Shown here: positions 15,985 to 27,800 of the stretch, piece by piece
Layout of the letters: each line of letters opens with the position of its first letter
How positions within the stretch are numbered: position 1 is the stretch's first letter
Origin: Petrolisthes cinctipes
Taxonomy: Eukaryota > Arthropoda > Malacostraca > Decapoda > Porcellanidae
NCBI GenBank assembly: GCA_033782935.1
Contig: JAWQEG010000515.1
Span: forward strand, 58,501-122,500
Length of the DNA stretch: 64,000 nt
Direction of reading: 5' to 3'
The notes under the pieces: model-generated
Told to the model about the DNA's origin: nothing
The model's input: the letters and a program-made list of their open reading frames with translations, nothing else
Databases searched by the model: none
Position numbers and translations under genes: made by a program

Positions 15985-16625
15985 TGAATTGGTAACATAT
16001 ACTAACACCAATTACTTGCTCTTAGAGGCACACAAACACTTGCTGCAGCCTCCACAAACCCACACCATCCACTACACTACATGGCACAACACCCACACAT
16101 GCCAAGAAACATCAAAACAACACCCAGTACACGATACCATACACAAATACTATCATCTCTTACACCCTGCCCACCCCAAACCAATCTCCAGAAACACATC
16201 CATACTCAAATCACTCATCAATCCATCCAAACACTCAAAAACAACACTCAGCTGCATGCACCACCTCCTGACATCCACCCATCCGAATCCTCCCTTCCCC
16301 GTGAGGACAGAGTCCACCTGGCCAGGCTGCGGTGTGGCCACCACCCGGCCCTTCTGACATATCAGAAGAGGCTGGATGGAGCCATTGCGGATGCCTGTCC
16401 GGGATGCAACAAAGCACCCCATTCTATTAAACACATTATTGAAGACTGCAATGCACACAACCACACTCGCCAACAACACAACATACACTCTCTGAGGGCA
16501 CTGTGGGAAAGCCCGGTTCAGGCCATGACCTTCCTCAGGAGCTCGGGGCTGCTCGGCCAGACAGCTTGAGGAACTTCAACAACAACTTGCTCTTATTGAA
16601 CCTATTGGTGTTTACAATGTACAGT
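15985..16625 (+). pseudogene. 3' end of a non-LTR retrotransposon ORF2
   Basis: The frame from 16081 to a stop at 16567-16569 has the Cys/His-rich tail typical of LINE-type ORF2: DRVHLARLRCGHHPALLTYQ, then CPGC, then IKHIIEDC. It ends SSGLLGQTA, followed by a 3' UTR GAGGAACTTCAACAACAAC. That same 3' tail recurs at 21.29 kb, 27.78 kb and 51.07 kb, marking a dispersed family with a CAA-rich end. There is no reverse transcriptase domain here, so this is a 5'-truncated copy. Confidence 0.72.
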
Positions 16626-16693
16626 ACAATGTTTGCAGTAAATGAGGATGATTAAGACAAGATATTCCTTTTGTGTTTATTCCCTTTTAACAA

Positions 16694-17878
16694 TTACTTC
16701 TTCTTGCCAGGCAAAATAACACCTTCATATTTAGTCTGGAACCATTTGATAGCATCCTCCTTCACCAGGCAGTGCTGTGGTCCAATCTTGCCTGGTGCAC
16801 GTCTACGCTTGGCTACTCTGTAACCTGTAACACAACATAATTTAGAAAGCTGCACAACACCTATTAAACTTATGTAAGATACTGTAAATAAAGTAACAAT
16901 ACTAAACAGCTTTCGTATATTCAAACATACATCTAAAGAAGCAAGGCTAATATCATACGACACCAGTCCTAGACTTTGAATAGATTTATGAATAAGAAAA
17001 TAAAATATATCGTTACCTGGTCTCCGGAGAACGACAAAGAAGTCCAGACCAAAGATACCAATTGCTGGGTCATACTTGATGCCCAAGTCAATGTGTTCCT
17101 GAATACCAAACCCAAAGTTGCCATTCTTGGAGAAGTTGTCGCGGCGCAGTTCATATTCACGAACCTGAGGAAAATGAAAATTTGTTAGGATTGGGAAGAT
17201 TGTCTCGAGATTGCCGATATCGGAAAGATCGAATAAGAATGTTTATGGGGAAATTCTTTTGTTGGTGAATTGGAAGGTCTCTGATTTCTCAAAACTATGC
17301 CATGAAACAGATCCCCTATTATTACCATTGAAGGTGTTTGTTGTTGTTAGGAGAACTCAGTAAGTCTTCCAATTTACCAACATGAGAATTTTCCCTCATG
17401 AACAGGTTCTGTACAACCAATAAAAGTACTCAACCAAAATTAATTATATTAATTCAATATACATAACACTGTGGGAGAGGGACTGACAGTGATCAGATTT
17501 TTCCAAACACTGTTAATTATCTCTTCCTTTCCTTTCTCTCACATATTCTGTTCCCAGTACAGTCACTTGAAACATGTACCAGATTAATTTAGAAATGTGT
17601 GATCAAAATTAACCCTTTTAAGGGGGTAATTCACTTTTGTTACTTTGGAGTGCCTTGATTCCTCCAAAGTATGCCAGGAAACAGAACCAAAGAAAAAAAT
17701 AATGGTGTTTTCTGTTGTTTGGAATAGTTTGGAGGATTCAATTGCTCCAGATTTACCAACACAAAATTTCCCCCTTAATACTCCAGACGACACACTGTAC
17801 TTGTGGCCAAGGACAAACAAATCAGTAACTCTGGTAATTTCCCTAACCACATCTCACATAAAATTGGCCACACTTGGG

Positions 17879-17916
<38 letters not shown>

Positions 17917-19006
17917 TTAATTATCAATACAAAACTGTGAAAGTCAAGTCCATCAAAAGGTCCTACAAAAGCCATGTTTGTTTTGTGGAAAGTAAACTAA
18001 AATTGTACAAACAAGTCATGTGATTACAGTGACATCTAATGGTAAGGAATACATAATTACAATTTCACTATACAATATATCCTAGCTAAAAAATAATTGA
18101 AGTTGTCTGCCAAATTAACTTACAGAGCTATTCTGTACCCATTAAAAACAAGAACAAAAATCTTGCACTCCAGATTTAGCAACACTGAACTTCCCCCATA
18201 ATGTGATAAAATGGTTAAAATTACAAGTATATAAATTTCCTTGTCTCATCTTCAACCCGTTTTACCCCTTAATGTGATAAAAAATGGTTAAAATTACAAG
18301 TATATAAATTTCCATGTCTCACCTTCAACCCCTTCTCTAGGATCTCTTCAGCCTTGGGTCCTCGTACAGTGCAGTGGACAGCAATCTTTTCATTACGTCG
18401 GATGCCAAAGGATCGCACTGTGTACCGAGCCTTGGAGAACACAGGCTTTTGTCCAGTGAGGGATTCCAACACCTGTAATAATATCACAGCTATTTGCTAA
18501 TATAACAATTCCCTTCCCATAATAAAAAACTTACCACCACATTCATATATGAAGAAACCCGAGTGCTCTAGAAACTCATCCATAATTCTGTGATAGACTA
18601 GAGTACAGTAAGTCTTTTCATACATAAAACATATAACTAAAAGGATCATCAAAATATAAAGTGGTATTTAATATAATATTCTTGGCAAAACTACTGGGAA
18701 AAAAAAAAATAATAAAACAAAATTAAAACCTATGAAGGGTTCTCCCAGTCTCCAAGTCCATTCTGGAGTATCAATGTCTGAACTACTAACCAGAACCAAG
18801 AGTTGTTTAAACTTCGCTGATCCAACGGGAAGCGGTGTATCAACTCAGTGATGGTTGTTTCAAGACATGGGAAAGCCCTTAATATAAAGTTCAAGTCCCA
18901 CCTTGGCTGCTCTGGTCAGTTTGTCACCAGACTCTCCCACACAGATGTTGAGGCACAGTTTCCCGATGCGAACCTCTCGCATGTGATTTTTCTGCTTCTC
19001 ATTCAT
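16694..19006 (-). CDS. RpL11: 60S ribosomal protein L11 (uL5)
   Basis: Large-subunit protein that binds 5S rRNA in the central protuberance, and (from known biology) a ribosome-stress effector. Coding exons 19006-18902, 18472-18323, 17164-17017 and 16824-16694 join to 177 residues, the family length. Recognizable blocks: [12 protein letters not shown] (residues 18-29), [38 protein letters not shown], and the C-terminal [17 protein letters not shown]. The first coding exon opens with five noncoding bases after an acceptor at 19012-19013, so a noncoding exon lies upstream (about 20098-20140). A short 3' UTR is suggested by AATAAA (minus strand, 16676-16681), 13 bases past the stop. The donor of coding exon 2 is tandemly duplicated. 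Confidence 0.97.
17243..17399 (+). mobile_element. TTAA MITE family C
   Basis: GGGGAAATTCTTTTGTTGG to CCAACATGAGAATTTTCCC, inside RPL11 intron. Confidence 0.75.
17618..17778 (+). mobile_element. TTAA MITE family A
   Basis: Full-length copy with TTAA at both ends (17618-17621 and 17775-17778) in an RPL11 intron. Confidence 0.87.
17879..17913. repeat. Poly(A) tract
   Basis: Run of about 35 A in an RPL11 intron; could be a retroelement tail, but no element is recognizable upstream. Confidence 0.9.
18197..18336 (-). repeat. 73-bp tandem duplication of the RPL11 exon 2 donor
   Basis: TGTGATAAAATGGTTAAAAT, AAGTATATAAATTTCC and the exon end TTCAACCC occur twice, 73 bases apart. The true donor is GTGAGA (18322-18317); the copy has ATGAGA and would not splice. 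Confidence 0.88.
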
Positions 19007-19209
19007 TGTGCCTACAAAGACAGACAAGAGAAAAGGATATTATAAATACTTCAGGAGACAAGATGGTATAAACTAAACACCTTAAATTTATTATCCTTCT
19101 TATCATGTTTTATATTGTCAAACAAAATAAAAAGTAATTTGTTATCTCCTCACAGCCAATTCATCCATAACAACAAGTCACAAATATAATCCCAAAACAT
19201 ACCGTAATA

Positions 19210-19360
19210 ATTGAATATAAATAAAATATATAAATAAGATAAATAAATAAATATGAATCAAAGACAGGTATATAAATAAAATAAATAAATAAATTAATAA
19301 ATAAATAAAAATAAAATATATAAATATAAATAAATAAAAAAATAAAAATAAAATATCAGT
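19210..19360. repeat. (AAAT)n-like low-complexity DNA
   Basis: TAAATAAAT-rich stretch in the first RPL11 intron. Confidence 0.85.
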
Positions 19361-19364
19361 CCAC

Positions 19365-19915
19365 ATTCAAGAACATTGATGGTGTAAACAATGGTGTGGT
19401 ACCGGTACGATGGGTTAATTATTTATCTATGCAGCCGTCGTATACACCACAAACGTTCTTGAATATGGTCCATCTAGTCTCCTTACAGTCCTGGCCGTAT
19501 GCAAGAAGATGATTCATGGTGTATACGATGGTGTGGTACTGGTACGACGGCTCCATAGACAAATAAACAACACAGTCATCATACCTGTACCACACCATCG
19601 TATACACCACGGTTGTTCTTGAATACAGATCTCCGTACCATCATCACACTAAGGGCCATATTCAAGAACATTCGTGGTGTATACGATGGTGTGGTATTGG
19701 CTGGTACGATGACTCCATAGACAAATAACAAAAGCCATCATCGTATCGGTACCAAGCCATCGTAGACAACACCAAGGGCCATATTCAAGAAAACATTCGT
19801 GGTGCATACGATGGTGTGATATTGGCAGGTACGATAACTCCATAGACATATAACAAAAGCCATCATCGTATCGGTACCACGCCATCGTACTCACCACCAC
19901 ATTACGTTCAAGCAT
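19365..19915. repeat. Tandem copies of a GGTACGATGG palindromic repeat
   Basis: About four copies of a roughly 130-bp unit: TATTCAAGAACATTCGTGG, TATACGATGGTGTGGTA, GACTCCATAGACA, then inverted counterparts (CATCGTATCGGTACCA). Fragments at 11237-11290, 28045-28085 and 45908-46032 show it is a dispersed palindromic family. Lies in RPL11 intron 1. Confidence 0.8.
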
Positions 19916-20097
19916 ACGGCCATGACAAGAAACACGTGCATTATTATAAACACAATAAATAACTTAATAATTACACTTTTTCTCTTTTATAAACACTCAT
20001 AGCATAGTTACCCACATATACTAAGTACCTACGACTACTAATTATTCCTAGACACGGTATAAAAAGGATAAAAATGGGAATAAAATAGCAAGCTCAC

Positions 20098-20140
20098 CAG
20101 TCACTGTAAACACGATCCCAAGAAAGACCGATGGAACGAA
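20098..20140 (-). other. RpL11: Putative noncoding first exon of RPL11
   Basis: On the minus strand, pyrimidine-rich CTTTTCGTTCC and TCTTTCTTGGG (TOP-like, as in ribosomal protein mRNAs) precede ACTG|GTGAGC, a good donor at 20097-20092. The exact transcription start is not determined; position is inferred from the need for a 5' exon joining at 19011. Confidence 0.5.
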
Positions 20141-20700
20141 AAGCACACGTGACAAAACTATTATTATGACTTTTTTCTTATTTCTCTTCAATATCTATTA
20201 TGTAAAAGTTATTCATAAATTATGTATATATTTTAGAAACATAAAACTGTATCATATGTGGTCGTAAACTTGTATTCCTTCTTTTCTATAGTAAAAAATT
20301 TGATTATGCTGCGTTTCATACCATCATGGCGGGATGTTTAAATGCCACTTCTACATTATGAAATACTATATTTTATTAGCTTCTTACACATTTACTTTAT
20401 ATCTTTATATGTAAATAAGTTAGGGATGATTTATTATATTATATATACTGTGGCTTACTGGCTGCAACTGTATTTATTTCCTATTTATTCACTCAAATAA
20501 TCATTAAAAAAATTTGGCTAAAATGGGCATATGATCTCAAAGGAAATTGAAATGGATAGTTATATTTTCTTAGTTTCCATTCCTATAAAATTCATGTAAC
20601 TATAATATTAATGATGATTCCTCTAAGGTAATAATCCAGTTATAATAGTCAACATCCATCAACTTATTAATCTCTATATTATTATAGGCCCTACTCTTTG
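20141..20700. other. AT-rich spacer, nothing recognized
   Basis: Upstream flank of RPL11; presumably contains its promoter. No gene or repeat recognized. Confidence 0.4.
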
Positions 20701-20881
20701 TTAAAGGGGTAATTCACTTTTGTTACATTGGAGTTCCTTGACTTCCCCAAAGTATGCCAGGAAGCAGGACCAAAAGAATAAAAATAATGGTGTTCTGTTG
20801 CTTGGAAAGTTGGAAGTTGGAATAGTTTGGAGGAATCATGAGTTGCTCCAGATTTACTAATACACTGCACTTCCGCCTTCA
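20701..20881 (+). mobile_element. TTAA MITE family A
   Basis: Forward copy with a small internal duplication (GGAAAGTTGGAAGTTGGAAT) and a degraded right end. Confidence 0.78.
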
Positions 20882-21224
20882 TCAATTCTCCATTTATCCT
20901 TTGTACAGTACTGTGTGACATTAAAGAATATATCATCCATTTGCCTTCATACTGAACTCTTGGGCTTTTTTTTTGTGCTTATGATTTAACCAAAATGGCT
21001 ATTCAATCACCAACCATACATGTCATAAACAGGTGTCAAAGGCTTAAGTATAATTATCCAGTCTTTCATCAACTTCTCATTCCTCTTTACAGTTAACTAT
21101 TTTATTTTTTTGCTTGATATATCCCTCCTGCTTCCTTTACTTACCTTTCCTTTGTCGTCTTCACTATGAAGTTTGAACTGTACATCATTACTTAATTGCT
21201 ATTAATACCCTGACTCTCATTTGG

Positions 21225-21310
21225 GGGTCCGAGCATCTGTGCAGCTTCGGTCAACCAGACTCGGGACTGCTCGGCCAGACAGTCTGGGGAACTACAACAA
21301 CAACTTAATT
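21225..21310 (+). mobile_element. Non-LTR retrotransposon 3' tail
   Basis: GGGACTGCTCGGCCAGACAG and GGAACTACAACAACAACTT match the last codons and 3' UTR of the element at 15985-16625. Severely 5'-truncated insertion. Confidence 0.7.
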
Positions 21311-21865
21311 GCTATTATCTCTCTATCTCCCTTAATGTAAAATACTATACAGTTACTATGATCAGTGTCCTGTGTGTATGATACCAAGACTTCTGGGGTT
21401 TTTCAGGTGTTCTGATGGGTGTAGCTGCCCTCTCCTGATAGTGACGTGTATAAATAAGGTGTGGTAATCTAGTGGGGCAGAAGAGAAGCTACCAACATCA
21501 CCACGACGAAGCTCCACTGTCTCATCTAGTGTGACACCCAATAATCACGGGGCCTCGCAAGAGTCACGGGCTACTGACAGCCTACAGTCCCAAGGTTGAG
21601 GTATTTAAAAAAAAATAAAATAAAAAAATATAAGAATAAAACCCTTTTTACTGAACAGTATACACTGTAGTTTATTGTCTTATCCATACCCCAAGGCTGA
21701 AAAATTATTATAATCAAAGATTTATACTGTGTCCAATACAGTCATACACATAAACCTAAAATCACTTGCTCAAAATTGTATTACAGTAGTTGTACAAATA
21801 TTTCCTGTTGGCAGAAGAGTAAGCAGCACTTAATTAAAGCTAAAAAACCCTATTACCCATTTATA
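21311..21865. other. Spacer with DNA2 3' flank
   Basis: No gene seen. Minus-strand AATAAA (TTTATT at 21671-21676) is a candidate DNA2 poly(A) signal, about 190 bases past the stop. 21420-21600 is more GC-rich, with TATAAATAAGG, and may be a small repeat of unknown type. Confidence 0.4.
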
Positions 21866-24800
21866 TCAACAGTTAAAAGTAAGGTACTCCTGCCAACAGA
21901 AACCATCAACTTCATCTTTTAGTTGATAAATTTGTTGATTCTCTAATAGTGTTGTCAATTTTCTAAATGGGTGATATGACTGTAATGTGTTCTTGTCACC
22001 CACTATAATCAACTTGTGTTTGGCTCTTGTCACGGCTACATTCAGTCGGTGTTCATCTTGTAGAATGTCCCCAGGCTGTTGGTGAAAAGAAAACAATTCT
22101 TATTTCTTCCCACAACAGTACAGTATAATTGACCGATTGATTGATATTAGGCTCCGCAACAGCGAGGTCATATAGCGCCAGAAAAAGGTGATAGAGAGGT
22201 GAAACAGCAAGCAGGATGGAAATAGAAAGAAAAGAGGGACAGTTGAAGAACTAAAAGCTAGTGGCTGGGGCCGAAGGGGCGCCAAAACCCTTAAAGTATT
22301 GCCCACATCACCTACAGTAGTGTATATCCACACATAAGCACAGTAGAGAAAAATTACAATAAGTCACTTTGTCAGGAAAGTTAGAATACTATTACTTCCA
22401 CTAACAAACTTACTGTAAGAAGACATATCACTCACACACACCAATGTGATGTCATGAGAGAAAACAAGTGCTCAAGGAATTACATGGGTAAAATATTGTT
22501 CTACTATTATAAAATGTAACAGAAAAATTTAATAGGGAAATATTAATAAAAACTTTCCTCTTTTATGGTATACTGCATATATCCACACTTACGTTGCCAG
22601 CTGTTACACCAAACTATCATGTTTTGGTTCATACAACAACAAGGAATCTTACATCAGTGTGTGAGGATCCAGAACGAACACAGGAATACACCACAACACT
22701 TTTATCTCTGCCTTGGTATTGGTCCACTGTGTTCACTTCTACACGTTCTCCTTCCACCTCTTCTCTAGCCAACCAGTCACGGATCAACATCACTTGTGCT
22801 CGGTAAGGAGTTATCACACCAACATCATCTGTTGTCATGCCACTCTACAACACAGTAAGGAATGGAATCTAATTTTTAGTTACATTCAGTCTTCTTTTGA
22901 TATAAACTATTTATCAAAAGCTTTTATGTCTTGTTCTCTCCAGGAATTAAACCCCTAGGGAGTGGCCACAATATATATATTATAAATATATTAGAAATGA
23001 ATCTTGTTGCCTTGGTATATCATAATAATTGATATAAAAATATGCTTTAATTAATATTAAGAACATAGTTACCTTGAGGAGTGTGTGAAGTAGAGTAACA
23101 ACCAGTCCTGCTTCACTCCTGTTAATAACTCGGTTAGCTTTGTCTCGGTTCTCTCTGCCACTCCCACACGTATCAACAAACACAACAGAACTCTCTAAAC
23201 TGGGTTCAAGGATCTTCTGGAGCCACTGACTTACACTCAAGTCTTCATTTACATTCTGAAGTAATAAGAAAAAAAATGTAAGTACAGTATATACTACCTC
23301 ATCAATATTTTTTAAGGGTCTGTATATAGAGTGATGACAACTCTCCTAGAATGCATTATAGAAGGTTAGGTAGCAAGTTTGATTTAATTCTAAGGAAATA
23401 TGTGAAAAGAAAACATTTTAATAACAAACTGTCAGAAGAGAATGCCAGCAATACACTGTAATTACAAGAGCTACAGAAATACAAAACTAAACAATAAACA
23501 ATATATCCAATCCTTCACCAACAACAAAAGAAACAGCCAATACTTCCTACCGTGTAATTAGGGAGTTGAAGAGAGGCTGTTTCCACATCTGTACTACCAC
23601 ACTTGAGTTTGTTGTCATACATCAGTTCATTAGCAAGTCTCATTATTGGTCCATTCATACGATACTGGTCATACAAGTCTGATGTTGCTTCCTGGGAATC
23701 CAGTCGTACAAACAAGGATTCAGACATCCCCAAGGTCCTGGAAATAAGTTTTAATATTATAGTACATGCACAGGTGGCTTCAAGTTTAGTGGAGTCACGT
23801 CTTATGTTGCTAAACAAAAACACAGTGAAGGGAGGTTATTTAAATTCCAAAGGTTGTCTACAATTTAAAACAACAGATTATTTATCTACTAGTTTTTATC
23901 TATTTGAAAACCTCACTCTAATGTTAGAGGAAATAATTTATTACGTATGATGCAATAAGTAAAATTATGGTGTTACTAACTTGGCTTGTTTACTCTTGAT
24001 TACAGGAGGCAACTGTTGAGGGTCTCCCACCAACACAAAGTGTGAAGCATGGAACAACGGACCCAGTGCTGCAGCCTGGAGAACCTGTAATGTGTAAGGC
24101 AGCTGTGATGGTGGTGGTGTTGGTGAATGGTAGGCTACTGATTTTCCCAAGCAATGTCACAAAAAACAGTTCCAGTACTGAAGGAATCTGTTTTGTAGCA
24201 TAGTTTGGAGGAGCAAGGAACCTACAATCTGTTGAAAATATCAATCCAATCTATATTATATACTTGCTTGAAAATTGAACAAAATATCTAAGTACTGTAA
24301 TACAACCTCTATTCCATATCTAACCAATTTTTTAATTCATATACAAAATCAATTACTTTATTATAGATTTAAACCAATAGTACAGCATAATTACCTGCGA
24401 TGCTTCATCAATTATACAGAAATCAAAGGTGCGTTTAGAAAAGAGTACATGATTTACTCCCAGACAGGTGGTTGCCACAACAAGCTACAACATGGGAGAA
24501 AAGAACACAATAATTATATTTAACTATATTGGAACAGGGAATAGTATGTCAAGTATTTTAATGTAAAAGTAAGTACCAGTAAATAATTATACTGATATTG
24601 TATTATATTTTGAAGAAGCTGACAAAGCAAGAGTGGAGCATTGTCAATATTTACAATCTCAAACTCCAATGTTGGCAGCTGAATGAACAGAAAATAAAAA
24701 TACCAACAAATACACTCTTACCTTACTGTCGTAAAGCTGTTAATTGAAAGCATAATAATAAAAATACAAATGACCACATTCTTACCTAACAGTCATAATG

Positions 24801-27800
24801 CTGTTAGTTAAATGCATAGAAATTATAAATACAAACCAGTACACTCTTACCTTACTGTCATAAAACTGGGTGAGGGAAGGAACATCGGTAAATTTGCGTG
24901 TGACGACCTCATCAGCGTAGGGCAAGATGTCAGTGTGGATCCTTGAGGTTCGACCAAGACGCAGAAAATCCATCTCGTACATCTACCATACATATAAAAA
25001 TAATCCATCTTGTACTGTACATCTTAGTAACATACACAAAAAATTCATCTCATACATGTCCCATAAAAAGATGGTATTAATGTATTCAGGATATGTAACA
25101 CTGCCTCAGCCATAAATTTAAAGGACCCTGTGATGTAGTCAGAAAATTGGTGATACACGAGTCCTTCAAATATTGCCACGAAACACCACCCGTATTGAGG
25201 GAGCTTGTTTTGTAGCATAGTCGGGAGGAATCAGAAGCCTCCAATTCTCATACACAATCACAGGGTCCTTAATGTACAGGTATTACCAAAAATAAAATTA
25301 TAATACTATGAACTATACTGAAGTCCTAAGTGAGTTTATTGTCAAGTGAATGATTGTGGAACATGGAGGTACTCATAATATTATACTTACTGTACTCATC
25401 ATACACAAATTTCTCACAATACTCTAAATACTCATAATATTATACAGTAGAGTACTTATAATATTTTACTTACTCTGAGTTTGAGAAGAATATTATCCAC
25501 AGCTGAGTGAGTATAACTGGTGATGAGAACAGAGAGACCAAGAGTCACCATCATTCTCACTATTGCCACAATGGTTGAAGTTTTACCTGGTGGTGGAGGG
25601 GAAGCAGAATGGTTTCATCAGTCACTTAATATTATTTCACTTTACACCAAGATGTGATTTACAGCTTTTTAATTAAGGGGGTAATTCACTTTTGTTACAC
25701 TGGAGTGCCTTGATTCCTCCAAAGTATGCCAGGAAACAGGACCAGATGAAAAAAAATAATGGTGTCCTGTTGTTTGGAATAGTTTGTAAATAAATCAGTT
25801 GCTCCAGATTTACAAACACTGTACTGTACTTCCCCCATAAGTTTTATATTGAGAGAGGTGTGGACTAATCACTTAATTCTTTGCTTGTTGTTGTATACGG
25901 CGCCTCGTCTTACCAGTTCCAGGGTACCCCTTCAGGAGACTGTAATGTTCCGTCATCAGGGTTTTGAGTACCGCCCGTTGTTGTTGTTTGTTCAGACTCT
26001 GTAGGATATGTCGCCCCTTGGTCACCACATCAGGCAACAGGCCCTTCTTGAATGTTGGAGGCTCTCTGAAAAATAAAATAAAAAAATAAAAATAATAATA
26101 TTGTAATAATAAAGAAAGGCAAATACTTCACATTAAATATAAACAAAAAATTATAGATAGGTAAGAAACAGGATGGTTTAATATCAACAGAAAAAAAAGC
26201 CTGTCTCATCCACACTTATTCATCTTTCAGGAGGAATTAGCAGTTCCCAATTTACTGACTGCATGGTATATTTTGATGTGACTGTATACACACCTGTCAA
26301 TAATGAGAGATCTGAGCTTTGCATTGTGTGGAGTGTCTTGCAAGAGTCGGGCCAAGTTGGTGAAGGTGGTTCCCATACTGTTCTGGTACTCATATCGGTC
26401 TATGTGGAACACCTTCTGTCTCCAGTCTGGATATTGGCACAGGTTCCTGGTAAACATACACTAGTTAATGATTAATTATTTTACCTACAGTACAGAGTAA
26501 ACTGATGGTCCAGAAAACATTTATTAAAACATTATTCTATACATGTTAACATCACCAGGTATTGCCACACACATGAAACCAGCACTGCAATTATTACAGG
26601 GAAAATGTAATATGTACCAGAACTCACCGATCAAGAGAAATTTCAATAGAAGATTCTTTGATGGATAATATTACACCCATACTGAGAGCTATGTCACTTT
26701 CTGATGAGACTATGATGCTATCCCCAGCCTGTGGAAAAAATATATATATACCGTACTCATTAAAAATTTGCTAACCACCAGATGTAAATTATATTGTCCT
26801 GTAAGAGTTATATCATGCACAAACATTTTCAACAAGTGAATATTTCTTAAAGTATTGATGAAAAATGTTTAAGAAGCAAGACAAAAACAATGAAATTATC
26901 TATGAAAACCAAATCAGTATCCACAACAATCATTCTTATTTTCAACAAACAAACAAATATTTCTTAATGTATTGATAAAAATATGTCCAAGAAGCAAGTC
27001 AAAATTAAGTAAGGAAAAACAAAACAAAAAATTATCTAGGAAAACCAAATTATAAAGAACCGTATCAACCACAGCATTCATATCGAAGAGAAGGAAGGAA
27101 GGAAGGAAGACCCTGAGGAGAACGAACCTGTAGACTGACAGTGGAGAGTGGAGTGTGACTGGGGTGTGAGGGTGAGCGACGTAACACCTGCACAAACTCA
27201 CCGCCTCTCACTTCACTTACATCAATGCGTTCATCTAACATCATGTAGCAGAGGCAGTCACCGCTTGATTCTCTGATGCACAAATATGGATGATTGAGTT
27301 AAGGTGGAAGTGCAGTGTTGGTAAATCTGGAGCAAATGATTCCTCCAAACTATTCCAAGCAACAGAACACCATTATTTTTGTCCATCTGGTCCTGTTTCC
27401 TGGCATACTTTAGAGGAATCAAGGCACTCCAATGTAACAAAAGTGAATTACCCCATTAAAATATTTGTGTGCTGAGAAATATGCATGAAGAATAAAAATA
27501 TAATATAGTAAGCCTAACATTTCATTAACACAGTCCTATGCTATAATATAAATGGATGACAAATAGCCATGACACTGAACAGTAACTTTCCTCAACTCTA
27601 CCTCATAATAAATATACAGTATAAACTTTTCTTTACTGCGACTGATGTTTGGGGCTAAAAAAAAAATGAGAAATAAAAAGACATTCAACTCAGGTAAAGT
27701 ATAGTGAAATTTAGCTTCAGTAAAATATATAGTAGGTTATGTAAATTATATTGGTGGGAAGTACTGCTTTGTTGACAGCTTGAGGAACTTCAACAACAAC

